This document shows positions 53,441-64,000 of a DNA stretch of 64,000 bases, piece by piece. The DNA is from Acanthacorydalis orientalis. Lineage: Eukaryota > Arthropoda > Insecta > Megaloptera > Corydalidae. A program made the translations under genes and the position numbers. The DNA is taken from positions 25,199,959 through 25,263,958 of the forward strand of contig CM068319.1 of NCBI GenBank assembly GCA_034766995.1, read 5' to 3'. The notes below the pieces were generated by a model. It was not told the DNA's origin. It worked only from the letters and a program-made list of their open reading frames with translations, and did not search any database. Position 1 is the stretch's first letter. The number at the start of each line of letters is the position of its first letter.

Positions 53441-53857
53441 TTAGGTTGGTAGAAAAATAATCACTGTTTATGACCTCCAAATTTATATACATTTTTCTTT
53501 TTTTTGACATTCATAACTAGTATAAGTGGTCCAGAACTCTAGTCTCCGACACGAATTGTTTGGAACCACCATTGCACCATACGTTCCTTAACAATACCCA
53601 CACCAAAAAATGCATTATCACCTATTTTGAACTCAAACAAAAAAGTTGCTCTTATTTGCTACTTTTCCATCTTTAATTCACTAGCCCAAATTGAAACAAA
53701 AGTAATAATAAAACTAAATTCGATGTTACCAAAATACAGACCTAAAAATACACTTTAACATGATATCAACATGAACTCGATAAAATGACACTGATTGAAA
53801 AAAAATAAGATTAGAAATCAGAAAACAAAAACCGTAATTATTTTCCTATCAAAATAA
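53441..53857 (-). mobile_element. Internally deleted mariner element, copy 2 (same family)
   Basis: A 417-bp element flanked by TA at 53439-53440 and 53858-53859. The left end begins TTAGGTTGGTAGAAAAATAA; the right end, read in reverse, begins TTATTTTGATAGGAAAATAA, with 21 of 27 bases matching. Roughly the right 200 bp align with copy 1, including the block near 53640-53700 that precedes the transposase start. The internal deletion differs from copy 1: here the frame is lost soon after the first helix-turn-helix. It lies inside the presumed TMTC intron. Confidence 0.85.
53538..53670 (-). pseudogene. Mariner transposase remnant, first helix-turn-helix fragment
   Basis: On the minus strand from an ATG at 53670 the translation gives MEK, a stop, then QIRATFLFEFKIGDNAFFG and VKERMVQWWFQTIRVGD. 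These match the N-terminal helix-turn-helix of Hsmar1-like mariner transposases. Stops at the fourth codon and after VGD, plus loss of everything downstream, make this a relic. It shares ancestry with the copy at 38.5-39.1 kb but keeps less of the gene. Confidence 0.75.
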
Positions 53858-54327
53858 TATGTTTAGATATGTCAATAATTTTAATAAATTTCAATTAAAA
53901 ATTGTACATAAAAATAATATTTGAATTGTTTCATTTTACAAACAACCAATATTTATATGCAACAAAAAAAATCCGATCGTAAGAAATTCCACCTTGATTT
54001 TTTGTTTGGGTCTCAAAGACAAGTGCATCTGTAATAAAATATTCTAAGACTTCACAAACATCAAATAGAATGCAAATTCTATTACTTGTTTCTTTTTTCT
54101 CGAATATCATGCCTGTGATCTTAAATGAGCTAATGGTTCAAAATTTATTTTATTAGATGTTTTTTTAAAAGTTCGTACAATTTGTAGCATCGTTTAATGT
54201 TGGAAAATACCAAACAAATTAGTATTTTCTTTGTACTATTCAATTATACTTTCAAAGCATGTTTATTTTATATATTCGTTTTAATATAAGAAAATTTGAG
54301 AGATAATTTATATTGAAATTACACTGT

Positions 54328-54331
<4 letters not shown>

Positions 54332-54389
<58 letters not shown>
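54332..54389. repeat. (TA)n array
   Basis: About 28 TA units. Confidence 0.9.
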
Positions 54390-54392
<3 letters not shown>

Positions 54393-55158
54393 ACAAATTA
54401 TTTAAAAATAAGTTATAAATTAGAGAGACGCAACTCTGTGTTCTAATAAATGAACAATAAATAAATTTTAAATGCTAAATAGATCAAAGGAATGTTAAAA
54501 ATTAATCTAAACGAATTAAAAACTTTTAATTAACGTAACTGTCAATGAATTTTAATAAAACGTTTTGTATATTAATTTATAATTTTACATACAGGAATTT
54601 TATTTAAACTAAATCTTTGAAAACATAATGTTACAGATATATAATTTTACAACATTCAATTCGTAAACAACAAACAATGATTAAAAATAAAATATTTAAT
54701 ATAAAAGCCTGTTATTAACGGCACCGAACAATCCAGTGAAAGAAATATTTCTATCGAATACACCACAATCGAATTTCGTCTGATTATTAAATAATTAAAA
54801 TTCGCTACAAATAACATCATAATTGAATACAACGTGAACGAACATGGCTATTGATTAGGTTACTCAGAACGGGATTTTACATTTCCTACCGCGTACTCAA
54901 TACACGGTTGATGAAACCTTTAAATTCTTTAAACTGAAATGTTTCAGACTGCATCAATACAAATGAAATTTTAATGTGAACGGTCTGTGCAATTAAAATT
55001 CCGTCTAAACGTCTACATCTCTATTCGTATTTACGTTTCAGTTACTGTTTTTTTTATGTCTGAAAATTTTATTTTTTCTGTATAATCAACGCCTTTTAAA
55101 TGAAAAATGTTCATGTTTAAATTATTTGGGGTTCATTCACGGATATTCACTCAGTTTA

Positions 55159-55205
<47 letters not shown>

Positions 55206-55206
55206 T

Positions 55207-55238
<32 letters not shown>

Positions 55239-55266
55239 GTATATACATTTATGTGTGTGTGTATGT
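55159..55266. repeat. Compound (TA)n-(CA)n-(TA)n-(TG)n array
   Basis: TA run, TACACACACACA, TA run, GTATATACATTTATG, then TG units. The CA and TG blocks are inverted copies around the second TA run. Confidence 0.88.
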
Positions 55267-56859
55267 ATAAAGGTGTGTCTGCATACAAATATCGCACAAA
55301 AGTTATTCCATAAATCTGTACATAACTTCAGGAATACAAAATGAAAAGTTAAATTTATATAGACATTTGGTTTTCGAGGCTTCATTAATTTGTAATGTTT
55401 AAAAATTAATTAAAAATGTTTTACTTTTCTTTCGTAGTGTAAATGATTTTCGTACTTCGTTTTAGGTGATATCATTCTTATTTTATTTGAATAAAATATG
55501 AAGCTTTATTAAAAAAAGACAGAGAATAAAAAATCTTACAGTAAATGCTCCTAAATATACCTTTTATCAGCTAAAATACAATATTTTATATTTATAAAGT
55601 AAAACATCATTTAATATATAGATTTCTTAAAAGAATCTAGAAAATAATATATTTCTAAAACGAGAAATGTTAGAAACTTGAACGTTTCTTTAAAAAATTA
55701 GTACAATTTTCAAAATTTATATAATTATGCTAAGCATTTATAGTTATATATACTTACGGTACATAAAACTAGAAATAATTTTAATTAAGGATTTATTACT
55801 TCAAAATGGAATATTGGGAAAGCGTCAAGATTCTAAAGATGAATTGTCTATTAAACTCCTTACGGGACACTTGTGGCTTGAAGTTTAAAGTATATTTTAA
55901 AACTAACTGCAAGTCGATAAATAAAAAGTATGTAGAGAAATAGTTATTTAAAAAATAATATTTGCGGAGATAATATTTACTGCCTCTTATACTTTTAAAG
56001 AAATATTTTATTTCTAAATATATAAGTATTCTATTAGGTCTACAAATTAATTCGGTGCCTTTTATATAGAAAATAAATATTTATAGAAAAATGGTATACA
56101 TTTCAATTTTCAAAATATCACCTATTATTTTATATAAATTATTTCTATCTGCCGGATAACTGATGAATCGCTTGTCAAAAAAAATTTAATTCATTATACT
56201 CCAGAAATATAATGAATAATCTTTAATAATAATGAACAATGTTTACAATCTACCTATTCATTCCTAGTTCGAACTATTCTATTCGCTTGTATTAGTCTTT
56301 ATACTGTCTTATTACTAACTCACGGTGTCTATTTATATGGTAATTGATCTCTAAAATTATATAATATCTAATTTTCAACATAACTCTATCCACAATGTTG
56401 ATTAAAGATTAATTTACATGATTATTTTTGTTTCCATCTCAGTTACAATTCTAATTAAGGACGCCTACGTTTTCTTTTCTGGAAAATTGATGTCATTAAT
56501 CATCAATTACATTGTCATTTTTTTATAAATATCATTCTAACATTGTCAAATTTTAATTCAATCTTTTAGATATTTTTGTTTATAAAAGTAAATATGATTA
56601 TTTAAAAAAAAAATATCGAGAGAAATACACTGATGTGATAAGATTTAATGAATGAAATATCTCTTTATATTATCTTGTATTTTCTTTATTAAATTGTAAT
56701 ATATTTCCTTCTTTTTAAACACAAATATTGTAATAAATAAAACTAATACATAACTAAAAAAATATTTCTAGAAAATAATTCATTAAAAATTAATAATCCC
56801 AGATATAATTCTATACTAAAGTATCTTTGAATAAGGGTATGTTTGAAACGATTCGGATT

Positions 56860-57190
56860 TGAATATGCATTCGTGCAATTGTATTTAATCATTTGTTGTT
56901 AACAAACACAGAAATGGCAAATTGTCGATTTCATACAGTGCACGTATTAAACTAACATATTGTCTGGCAACAAGTAAATTGTAATCTCAACGCTCTGAAC
57001 GCAATTTTGTCGTCGTGTAAACTGGCTCAAGTGTGTAAGTGACTACAAAGGCTTCGAACCACGTTTTAACGGTCTGCTCGCTGAAGACAATGCTTGTTAC
57101 CTTCTTACTTGCAGAGACGAGACCAGGTTTCGGTTTACTCTCGCACGTACAACTTAAAGATCATTTGTAGCCTGAAACCTTCGCATTGTC
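56860..57190. other. GC-richer island in the TMTC intron, no gene recognised
   Basis: Base composition rises well above the surroundings across about 330 bases. There is no long open frame and no clear splice pair. It contains tRNA-box-like fragments but no tRNA. It may be a conserved intronic element or old transposon debris. Confidence 0.3.
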
Positions 57191-58194
57191 ATGTGTCTAA
57201 TGAGTGAAGAGCAGACAATAGATCAAATTATTATATTTTATGTTTTTCTCGAACGTTTAAATATGTTTGATAATTATGTACGTCATTATAATATAAGAGA
57301 AAAATTATTATGTCTATATATATATATATATATTTCCTTTAAAAGAATAAAATTTTATACTTATTTAATGAATATTTAGTTAATATTTTATTTAATAAAT
57401 TTTTATAAAGTATTTTTAAATTTTATTAAAAATAATTAATGATATAACTAAAATTATCTTAATTAATCATAAAGTATATAAATTAATAATTAATGTGAAT
57501 ATTTTTTACACTATAAATTAATATTTTATTTAAGAATTTTAAATTACGTATCATTTTTTTAGTAAAAAAACTTCTTTTTTGCTTATTATATGCGTGATGA
57601 AAAGAGGACATATACCTAAGAGTACTTAAATATTTTTTATTTAAATAATAAATGATGTTTACATAAAAAAACATTAATAATTCGAGTCAAGCGTTTTTAT
57701 CGAATTTATTTGTATAAACATTATAACATTAATAGCTTAAGAGAAGTTTTAAAATATCCACAATTGATTAAATTTGTTGAAGTAGTTTACAACACTATCT
57801 TGTGTTTTTAATCGTTTAATGGTTATCCATTATGAACAGAATTTCATTAAAATTTAGTTACTTTATCTATTTTAAGGCAAAACGATCAGAAATATAAAAT
57901 TATAGAAAAGACGTGGATAAATATTCAATGTTCAATAGAAACCTAAGAGTATAGAATGAATCGTTATCTTACATTTGAGAATCAATCACTTCCTCTATAT
58001 CTCTGCTTTCAATAAAAAATTAAAACAGAAAAGATACGACCGATGATATTTGTTTTATTACAAAAAAAAATCTGCTATTGAACTGGTTGATCTCAGTATT
58101 ATTACTTTTTCAGCGAAACATGCAACATAATAAAGGTATTAACATATTGTTTCAAAGACATATTACTTAAAAGATACATTTTATGGTTATTTTA

Positions 58195-58196
<2 letters not shown>

Positions 58197-58232
<36 letters not shown>
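58197..58232. repeat. (TA)n array
   Basis: About 17 TA units. Confidence 0.88.
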
Positions 58233-58233
<1 letters not shown>

Positions 58234-59060
58234 TTTCAAAATTTAAGAATTCACAATAAATCACATGGGTTGATTTAAATTTATATAAATAGTACACGGC
58301 TTATTGCTCATTTGATTTTTCTTATTGGAAGTGTCATTTTAATTTAAATATTTTTTTTAATCTAAAGTAGAATTTTGTTATCAATTTTTTATATATTATT
58401 TGGTGTTTTACATTTAATATTTTTATTCTAATAACTAACAGTCATAGAAACATTAGTTTACTTCATTTAATTTTTGTAATAGAGGTTTGTCTTTAAATTT
58501 ACAAAAGAAGCTGTTATCTTCAAGTAAATAATATGCTAAATTAGTTATCAGGTACACTAGAATTCACTTTCCTCTAGAATGTATTATCTTTTAATGCGAA
58601 AATGATTATCTTAAATGTCCAGTGGACTTAAATTCTTAACTGTCATTCTAAAATAGTTTTGTTAAATATAGATAACTATTTTCAAAATTATATATTTTGT
58701 TTGAAACTGGAAAACATTTTTAGAGATTCCGCAACGATTATTGTAAAACGAACCTTTTTTATGATTTTTTCCCATTTATTCCTACTATGTATTTATTATT
58801 TTTCACCACAAACATTATGGTCGATCACAAGTATCTGAAAATCGAATTATGTAGCATTGAAATCGGGGTCGTACCCTTTGTTTAAACAAAAAAATGATAA
58901 ATCTGACAAACGTTTTAATTAAGCTGCGTTTGCAATTTTTTTGTCAACTGACATTTTTGCATATGTACAAAAAATTAATATTTCTTCATAACAATACAGA
59001 TTTAAACAAAATGCTATTGCATGAATTCTGTACTTTAAAACACATTCTTATGATATAAAT

Positions 59061-59066
59061 GTATGT

Positions 59067-59117
<51 letters not shown>

Positions 59118-59118
59118 A
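59061..59118. repeat. (TA)n array
   Basis: TA run with TGTATGTATACA at its left and one TACATA interruption. Confidence 0.88.
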
Positions 59119-59309
59119 TTTAATATAAGATGGAACTAATCGAATCACAAGTAATACATTTCTCTTAGAGTATAATTATAAGACAACTTCTGAATGTCTG
59201 CTCTACTATTATGTATATTCATATAAATTTGAAGCTATGTTAAAACCATATCTTAGTTAGGTATTAATTATGAATAATTTAATTCGTAGTTCTGTTCCAT
59301 AATGAATCG

Positions 59310-59420
59310 TGAAACGGGAGTGTGTGACGTCACTCTTTGGTTGTTCAACTGCACATTCATACATAGACGGACCTCAAATTCGATCTTTGGTCGATTTACT
59401 TCTCTTTGAACTGTTCACTG
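59310..59420. promoter_or_regulatory. Intronic island with a full CRE palindrome
   Basis: TGACGTCA occurs at 59325-59332 inside GTGTGTGACGTCACTCTTTG, within a GC-richer block. It is the second perfect CRE in the window (the first is at 15862). The surrounding sequence gives no coding signal. Confidence 0.3.
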
Positions 59421-59847
59421 ATTATTGGAAAACAACACAACTTCAATAATCCTATTAAAATCGAGTATGTTGATTTACTTAGTCGACTGAATGTTATAGT
59501 ACTTCTCTGTTGTTTTTATAAATTGATATTTATCAGTTGTAATAATAAAACGTTCATTAAATTTTCATTTCATTATGAAAATAAGACGAATATTCCATTT
59601 AATTATTTGTTGTTTATGAAAAGTTTTCCTGATATTATCGTGCGTTTTTGCAATATTGCGGCGACGTTAATTATACACTAATATAAAAATATTCAGTTGA
59701 TAAAACTGTTATTATATTCAATTTAATATTAAATGTTTATAAAATGCGAATTATTTTTGTGATAAAAAGAAAATGCAACATTAAAGTTAAGCACGCACTT
59801 TATTTTCGAGAACTGAGTTTAACATCTAACCGAGTGGATTATATATA

Positions 59848-59900
<53 letters not shown>

Positions 59901-59908
<8 letters not shown>

Positions 59909-59987
59909 GTATATATCTGTATATATCTGTATATATATATATATATCTGTATATATCTGTATATATCTGTATATATCTGTATATATA

Positions 59988-59992
<5 letters not shown>
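59901..59992 (+). repeat. 10-bp minisatellite ATATATCTGT
   Basis: Three exact units (59901-59930), one pure ATATATATAT unit, four more exact units (59941-59980) and a 12-bp variant. It is embedded in a (TA)n array spanning about 59840-60045 and looks like a point-mutated TA stretch that was then amplified at decamer period. Confidence 0.9.
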
Positions 59993-60024
<32 letters not shown>

Positions 60025-60563
60025 CTGTGTATATATATATATATTAATTTTTTAAAAAAAACAAATGTATAAAGTTAAAATTTTTAAATGTCAAAAAAGT
60101 TTACAAAATATAATCAAATTTCATTACCTTGTGTCTGTTTATATATACTATATTTTAATTAGCGACAAATCATTTAAATTGAACAAAAAAAATACCATTT
60201 ATTATTAATATCTTATATTCATTTTTTCTGCATATTAAAATATAATAAATGTAATTATTATTCTTTATTTTCTTAATGAGAATTTTTAAACAATAAAATG
60301 TTTTTAAATAAATAGAAAATATTTTTCAAAATAGAAAACATTTTTTTTATAGAATAAACAGAAGTAGTGTTGACAGGTCAGTTATAATTATTATATTTTC
60401 AATTACTTATTTTCTATTTCTTATCAATGTCATTTTTTCCTAATCTTCTGAAGCTCTATTTTTGTATTATAAGCTACGTAGCAAAAAGGAAGACATTTTT
60501 TTCTATTAATTGAAATTTTTATAATATTTTATAATGTTTATATTAACTATTAAATTTCCAATA

Positions 60564-60567
<4 letters not shown>

Positions 60568-60598
<31 letters not shown>
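60568..60598. repeat. (TA)n array
   Basis: Short TA run. Confidence 0.85.
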
Positions 60599-60601
<3 letters not shown>

Positions 60602-60771
60602 TCATATTACTATACAAATTTATATATAAAATTATAATTTTTCGTTTTTATATGATAATTAAATAACAAACATAATTAACATAAAATGAATTCTAAAAAT
60701 AGTTTCACTATGGAAAGAGAGGAAAATATTTTTTCCATTTATTTACATCTTTTTATTAAATATCAGATGGA

Positions 60772-60778
60772 TTATATA

Positions 60779-60834
<56 letters not shown>

Positions 60835-60857
60835 AAATATACATATATGTACATATA

Positions 60858-60894
<37 letters not shown>

Positions 60895-60897
60895 TAT
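60772..60897. repeat. Interrupted (TA)n array
   Basis: Two TA runs flank a 35-base stretch holding repeated ACATATATGT palindromes. Confidence 0.88.
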
Positions 60898-61635
60898 AGA
60901 AATAATTATTGTTTCTTGTTCTACAAATAGAATCATTTTTGATTTATTTATTAATAAAATAATGGTACGAAACTGATACAAAGTTTAATTTTAATTTAAA
61001 ATATATACTATGTTTTAATAAATAATGAACACTTACATTAAATTAATAAAATGATAAACATAAGCTTATTAAAATTTTTATGAAAACATTTACAAGTTTT
61101 ATAGACTATCAAGAATAATATCATTATTAAAATAATAAATTAATAGAATACTTTTATAATGAAAACTTTTAAATACTGTTACAGCTAGAAGATTAATTGA
61201 ATTTTTAAACGAATACTATTACAAATATCTATTTGTAAAAACATAATAGTTTTGCACCATCATCAGTAGCTATAGATTTATTGATTCGTGAAAAAACTTG
61301 ATCAGCTACATTCATACAATATAAATCTTCTTATTCAATCATTCACTTTGTGTCATGTTACACATCTGTCATCATGCTGATCGGAATATTTCAACAAATT
61401 TAACGATACCATCTGCTCACAAATATCTTAAAAGAATATGTTGATGTAAGAAAATCGGTAGACAAATAAAACACCGACACATACGCAAATACATACGAAT
61501 TTGTACGATATTTAAGATGAAAAAAAAACTGTATTGCTGTGAAGGTCTGACAGTTCAGCTACGTATTTTCAGAGTTGTCAGATAACTGTTGTCACTGGAT
61601 GTAATAAACATTCGAAATTGTAATATTATATTGTA

Positions 61636-61655
61636 AGTATATACGTACATACACA

Positions 61656-61695
<40 letters not shown>

Positions 61696-61767
61696 AATAT
61701 ATATATAATGTGATAAATGTATATTTTTGAACATTTTCGAATTACTTATCATTTTTAGAAACTGTCA

Positions 61768-61811
<44 letters not shown>
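61636..61811. repeat. Pair of (TA)n arrays
   Basis: Interrupted TA tract at 61636-61710 and a purer run at 61776-61811. Confidence 0.85.
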
Positions 61812-61814
<3 letters not shown>

Positions 61815-62173
61815 TTAAAATTTTCAGTTTATATTAGTCTTTAATAATTTTATGAAAAAAAACATATTTTAATAGTTTAATTAATAACTTAGCTTGAAGT
61901 ATTTGTTATTCAGCAAGATATTACTTTTAATTTCTTATTTACTGGAATAATATTCTAAGATCCAAACACAAATATTTCTTCAATTATGATGAATTCAAAT
62001 TATTCACTAAAAAAATATAATTTTATGTGAAATTTGTTACAGAATTACCTTTGTAAGCTATAATTATTATATAAAAGTATTATGAATGACAAAAACTAAT
62101 TAATTCTAAAAATAACAAGATTTAATATTTTCATTTCAATTTTTTGAGAATCTAATCGAAACACAAATACAAC

Positions 62174-62208
62174 AATATATATATATATATACAGAGAGAG
62201 AGAAAGAT
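62174..62208. repeat. (TA)n-(GA)n array
   Basis: Short TA run followed by CAGAGAGAGAGAAAGATAGA. Confidence 0.85.
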
Positions 62209-62625
62209 AGAAAAATTTTAGTTGACTTCTTGGAGATAGAATAAAAATTGTAAAAGTTTTTTAATCAAACACAATTAAAAATTGAATGATAAAAACCGAT
62301 AAAATCAATCGACTAACATTAAAAAAAAAGTAACCGATATTATTTTTTTACCGTGTGTATGATTTTCACCTGTAAATTTCACCAAAATGACAATAGTGTC
62401 TGTCCACTCAACGTGAACATGATTGTATAATGTCGGAAATGTCTATGCACGCCGGAAATTAAAACTTCAAATATTTCGAAATAAGCGGTCGTATAAGTTT
62501 AAAAAGAAAACATTATTTATTTTCTTCATTCTAATACAGCTTCTTATATCTGAAATTGATACGGTTACGTTTTTAAATTTTATTAATTTTAAATTTAATA
62601 TAATATCTATTTTCCTGCTTTATAA

Positions 62626-62652
62626 CCTCTCTCTCTCTTTTTCTCTCTCTCT

Positions 62653-62713
<61 letters not shown>
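62626..62713. repeat. (CT)n-(TA)n array
   Basis: About 30 bases of CT-rich sequence with TTTTT and TTT interruptions, then about 28 TA units. Confidence 0.9.
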
Positions 62714-62718
<5 letters not shown>

Positions 62719-63703
62719 ATTTATGCAGTGAAATTAATATTTGAACTAAAATAATTTTTAACATATAATGACCTACATAAATTAAACTTTATTAAAATAA
62801 AAACTACTTTCCCTCATATCAGTTGAATAATATTCCATTATTGATATTTCAAAAATAGTACTATATATTTGATAAAATGTTAGATTATAATAATAATAAA
62901 TTGATCTTCAAAGTAAACCTAAACTATATTAGTTTGATAAAATATTATTATAGGAAATACATGTAATTACTGTAGATAAGCACTATAATTCATTATTTAT
63001 TGAAATAGTGGTTAATGTAGAAATATTGAATTAATTATTAATTAAATTGATTTAATATATCAATTAAATTGCTTTTCCAATACAATTATATTGGTATTTT
63101 TAACTAAATGATTCATGTGGCTGCATTATTATTGTGTGCAATATTAAACAATCAATGCGAGAAAAGGCTTTTAATACGAATAATTAAACATCGCCGATGT
63201 TTATTTATGTTACATGCAAGAATGAACGAGTTTTTATTGGTTAAACGTACATATCAACGTATGCATTTTTATGTTTCGACATTTTTGAAAAGCAGATTTA
63301 TTGACAGCTGGTATACAAAAAAAAATATTAGATATAAATTAACAATGAAAATATTTTCACAGTAATTAAAAAATATATTAATTTCTAAAGTATACATTTC
63401 TTATCAGTGTTGTCCAAAAAGCAAACTTGATTGTTATTCAATTGATTTAGGACCATAAAAAATTATTAATTAGTAATTTGTTGCTTCTTTATACACAAAA
63501 ATAGTTTAAAACACGCGAAAATAAAAGATTTAACTTCAAAGTTATAAAATTTGTTTATACTACTGAACCACTAATTTTTTTCAATACCTGGATATGACCT
63601 ATATGTCATCAGTCAGATATCATTTATCTTTAATATAAATATTGTTAAAAATACCAGTCAAATTATTAAAAAAAAGGTAATATTAATTTTTATTTCTCTC
63701 TTT

Positions 63704-63704
63704 A

Positions 63705-63773
<69 letters not shown>

Positions 63774-63784
63774 AGAGAGAGAGA
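63704..63784. repeat. Compound (CT)n-(TA)n-(GA)n array, near-palindromic
   Basis: About 12 CT units, then about 21 TA units, then about six GA units after a TT. The outer arms are inverted copies, so most of the tract could fold back on itself. Confidence 0.85.
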
Positions 63785-64000
63785 ATAATTGAGAAAGCTA
63801 TGAAATTCGTTAAGAAAATTTATTAACGAAAACGGTGTTCCTTTAAAGGATTTACAGGAAAAAAAATAATATAAAATTCATGTGCTCAAGCAATTATACA
63901 AAAAAAAAAAACATAAATCAAAAGTTCCATATTTAGAGTTGAAATAATCTATATATTTACCGATCCTGATTTATAGAAAAGCAACACAGACTTTTAATAT

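Larger units (their letters stand above)
52727..64000 (+). other. First coding intron of the TMTC gene, open at the window end
   Basis: From the donor to the window end I found no segment encoding the next conserved TMTC block (a helix following RLNY-type residues). The intron is therefore inferred to exceed 11 kb. It contains (TA)n arrays, a deleted mariner (53441-53857), GC-richer islands at 54720-55030 and 56860-57190, a CRE-containing island at 59310-59420, and a 10-bp-unit minisatellite at 59901-59992. The remainder is plain AT-rich DNA. Confidence 0.6.

Noticed and set aside
57015..57062. tRNA gene suggested by TGGCTCAAGTG (A-box-like) and GCTTCGAACC (B-box-like)
   Set aside because: The two boxes are only about 28 bases apart, too close for a tRNA, and no acceptor-stem pairing was found.
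59325..59360. miR-9-like TCTTTGGTT string near the CRE island
   Set aside because: Only the seed-length match is present; the rest of the mature sequence and a hairpin are absent.
63108..63365. 85-codon plus frame with Cys and Arg residues
   Set aside because: No recognisable domain, no splice context and an AT-rich setting in the TMTC intron. I judged it chance.

Overview
The window looks like one piece of an animal nuclear genome, most likely an insect or another arthropod. By eye it is roughly 75-80% A+T. It carries more than fifty (TA)n microsatellites, decayed animal-type transposons and a single clearly recognisable coding exon with a eukaryotic splice donor. I see no bacterial-style gene packing, operons, rRNA or CRISPR. 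Most open frames over 60 codons are translations of (TA)n arrays (runs of Tyr-Ile) or chance frames in AT-rich DNA, and I left those out.

The one secure gene is the first coding exon of a TMTC-family protein (transmembrane O-mannosyltransferase with TPR repeats, closest to TMTC1/TMTC3) at 52311-52726 on the plus strand. It ends in a strong GTAAGT donor. No later exon was recognised, so its first coding intron probably runs beyond position 64000. Upstream are a 21-codon uORF and a plausible 3' splice site at 51932. About 36 kb of AT-rich DNA further upstream contains a few GC-richer islands with promoter-like or splice-site-like motifs (15.3-16.0, 29.55, 39.4, 44.1 and 46.8 kb). One reading is that these include alternative 5' non-coding exons of the same gene. 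That is inference only.

Layout. 1-15.3 kb: AT-rich DNA with microsatellites, two small islands with CACGTG, AP-1 and CRE-like motifs, and a 161-bp hAT-like non-autonomous element (9372-9532). 15.3-16.0 kb: the best promoter-like island (CCAAT, CRE, E-box, TCAGT initiator, two donor-like sites). 16-30 kb: a perfect 72-bp palindrome, a non-LTR retrotransposon C-terminal relic on the minus strand (21636-21914), an unidentified GC-richer open frame (25841-26056), an 80-bp tandem duplication, and a 64-bp exon-like segment. 30-46 kb: mostly AT desert, with a mariner relic (38509-39057), a pogo/Tigger-like remnant near 40.65 kb and a TATA-containing island near 44.1 kb. 46-52 kb: a possible copia-like LTR end with primer-binding site (46916) and more microsatellites. 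52.3-64 kb: the TMTC exon and its first intron, holding a second mariner relic (53441-53857), a 10-bp-unit minisatellite, a GC-richer island at 56.9-57.2 kb and a CRE island at 59.3 kb.

The two mariner relics belong to the same Hsmar1/cecropia-like family, judged by termini and transposase helix-turn-helix. They carry different internal deletions that both removed the catalytic domain. I found no convincing new multigene system. The most useful leads are the possible long-range 5' exon structure of the TMTC gene, the two independently deleted mariners, and the dispersed repeats attached to (TA)n arrays.
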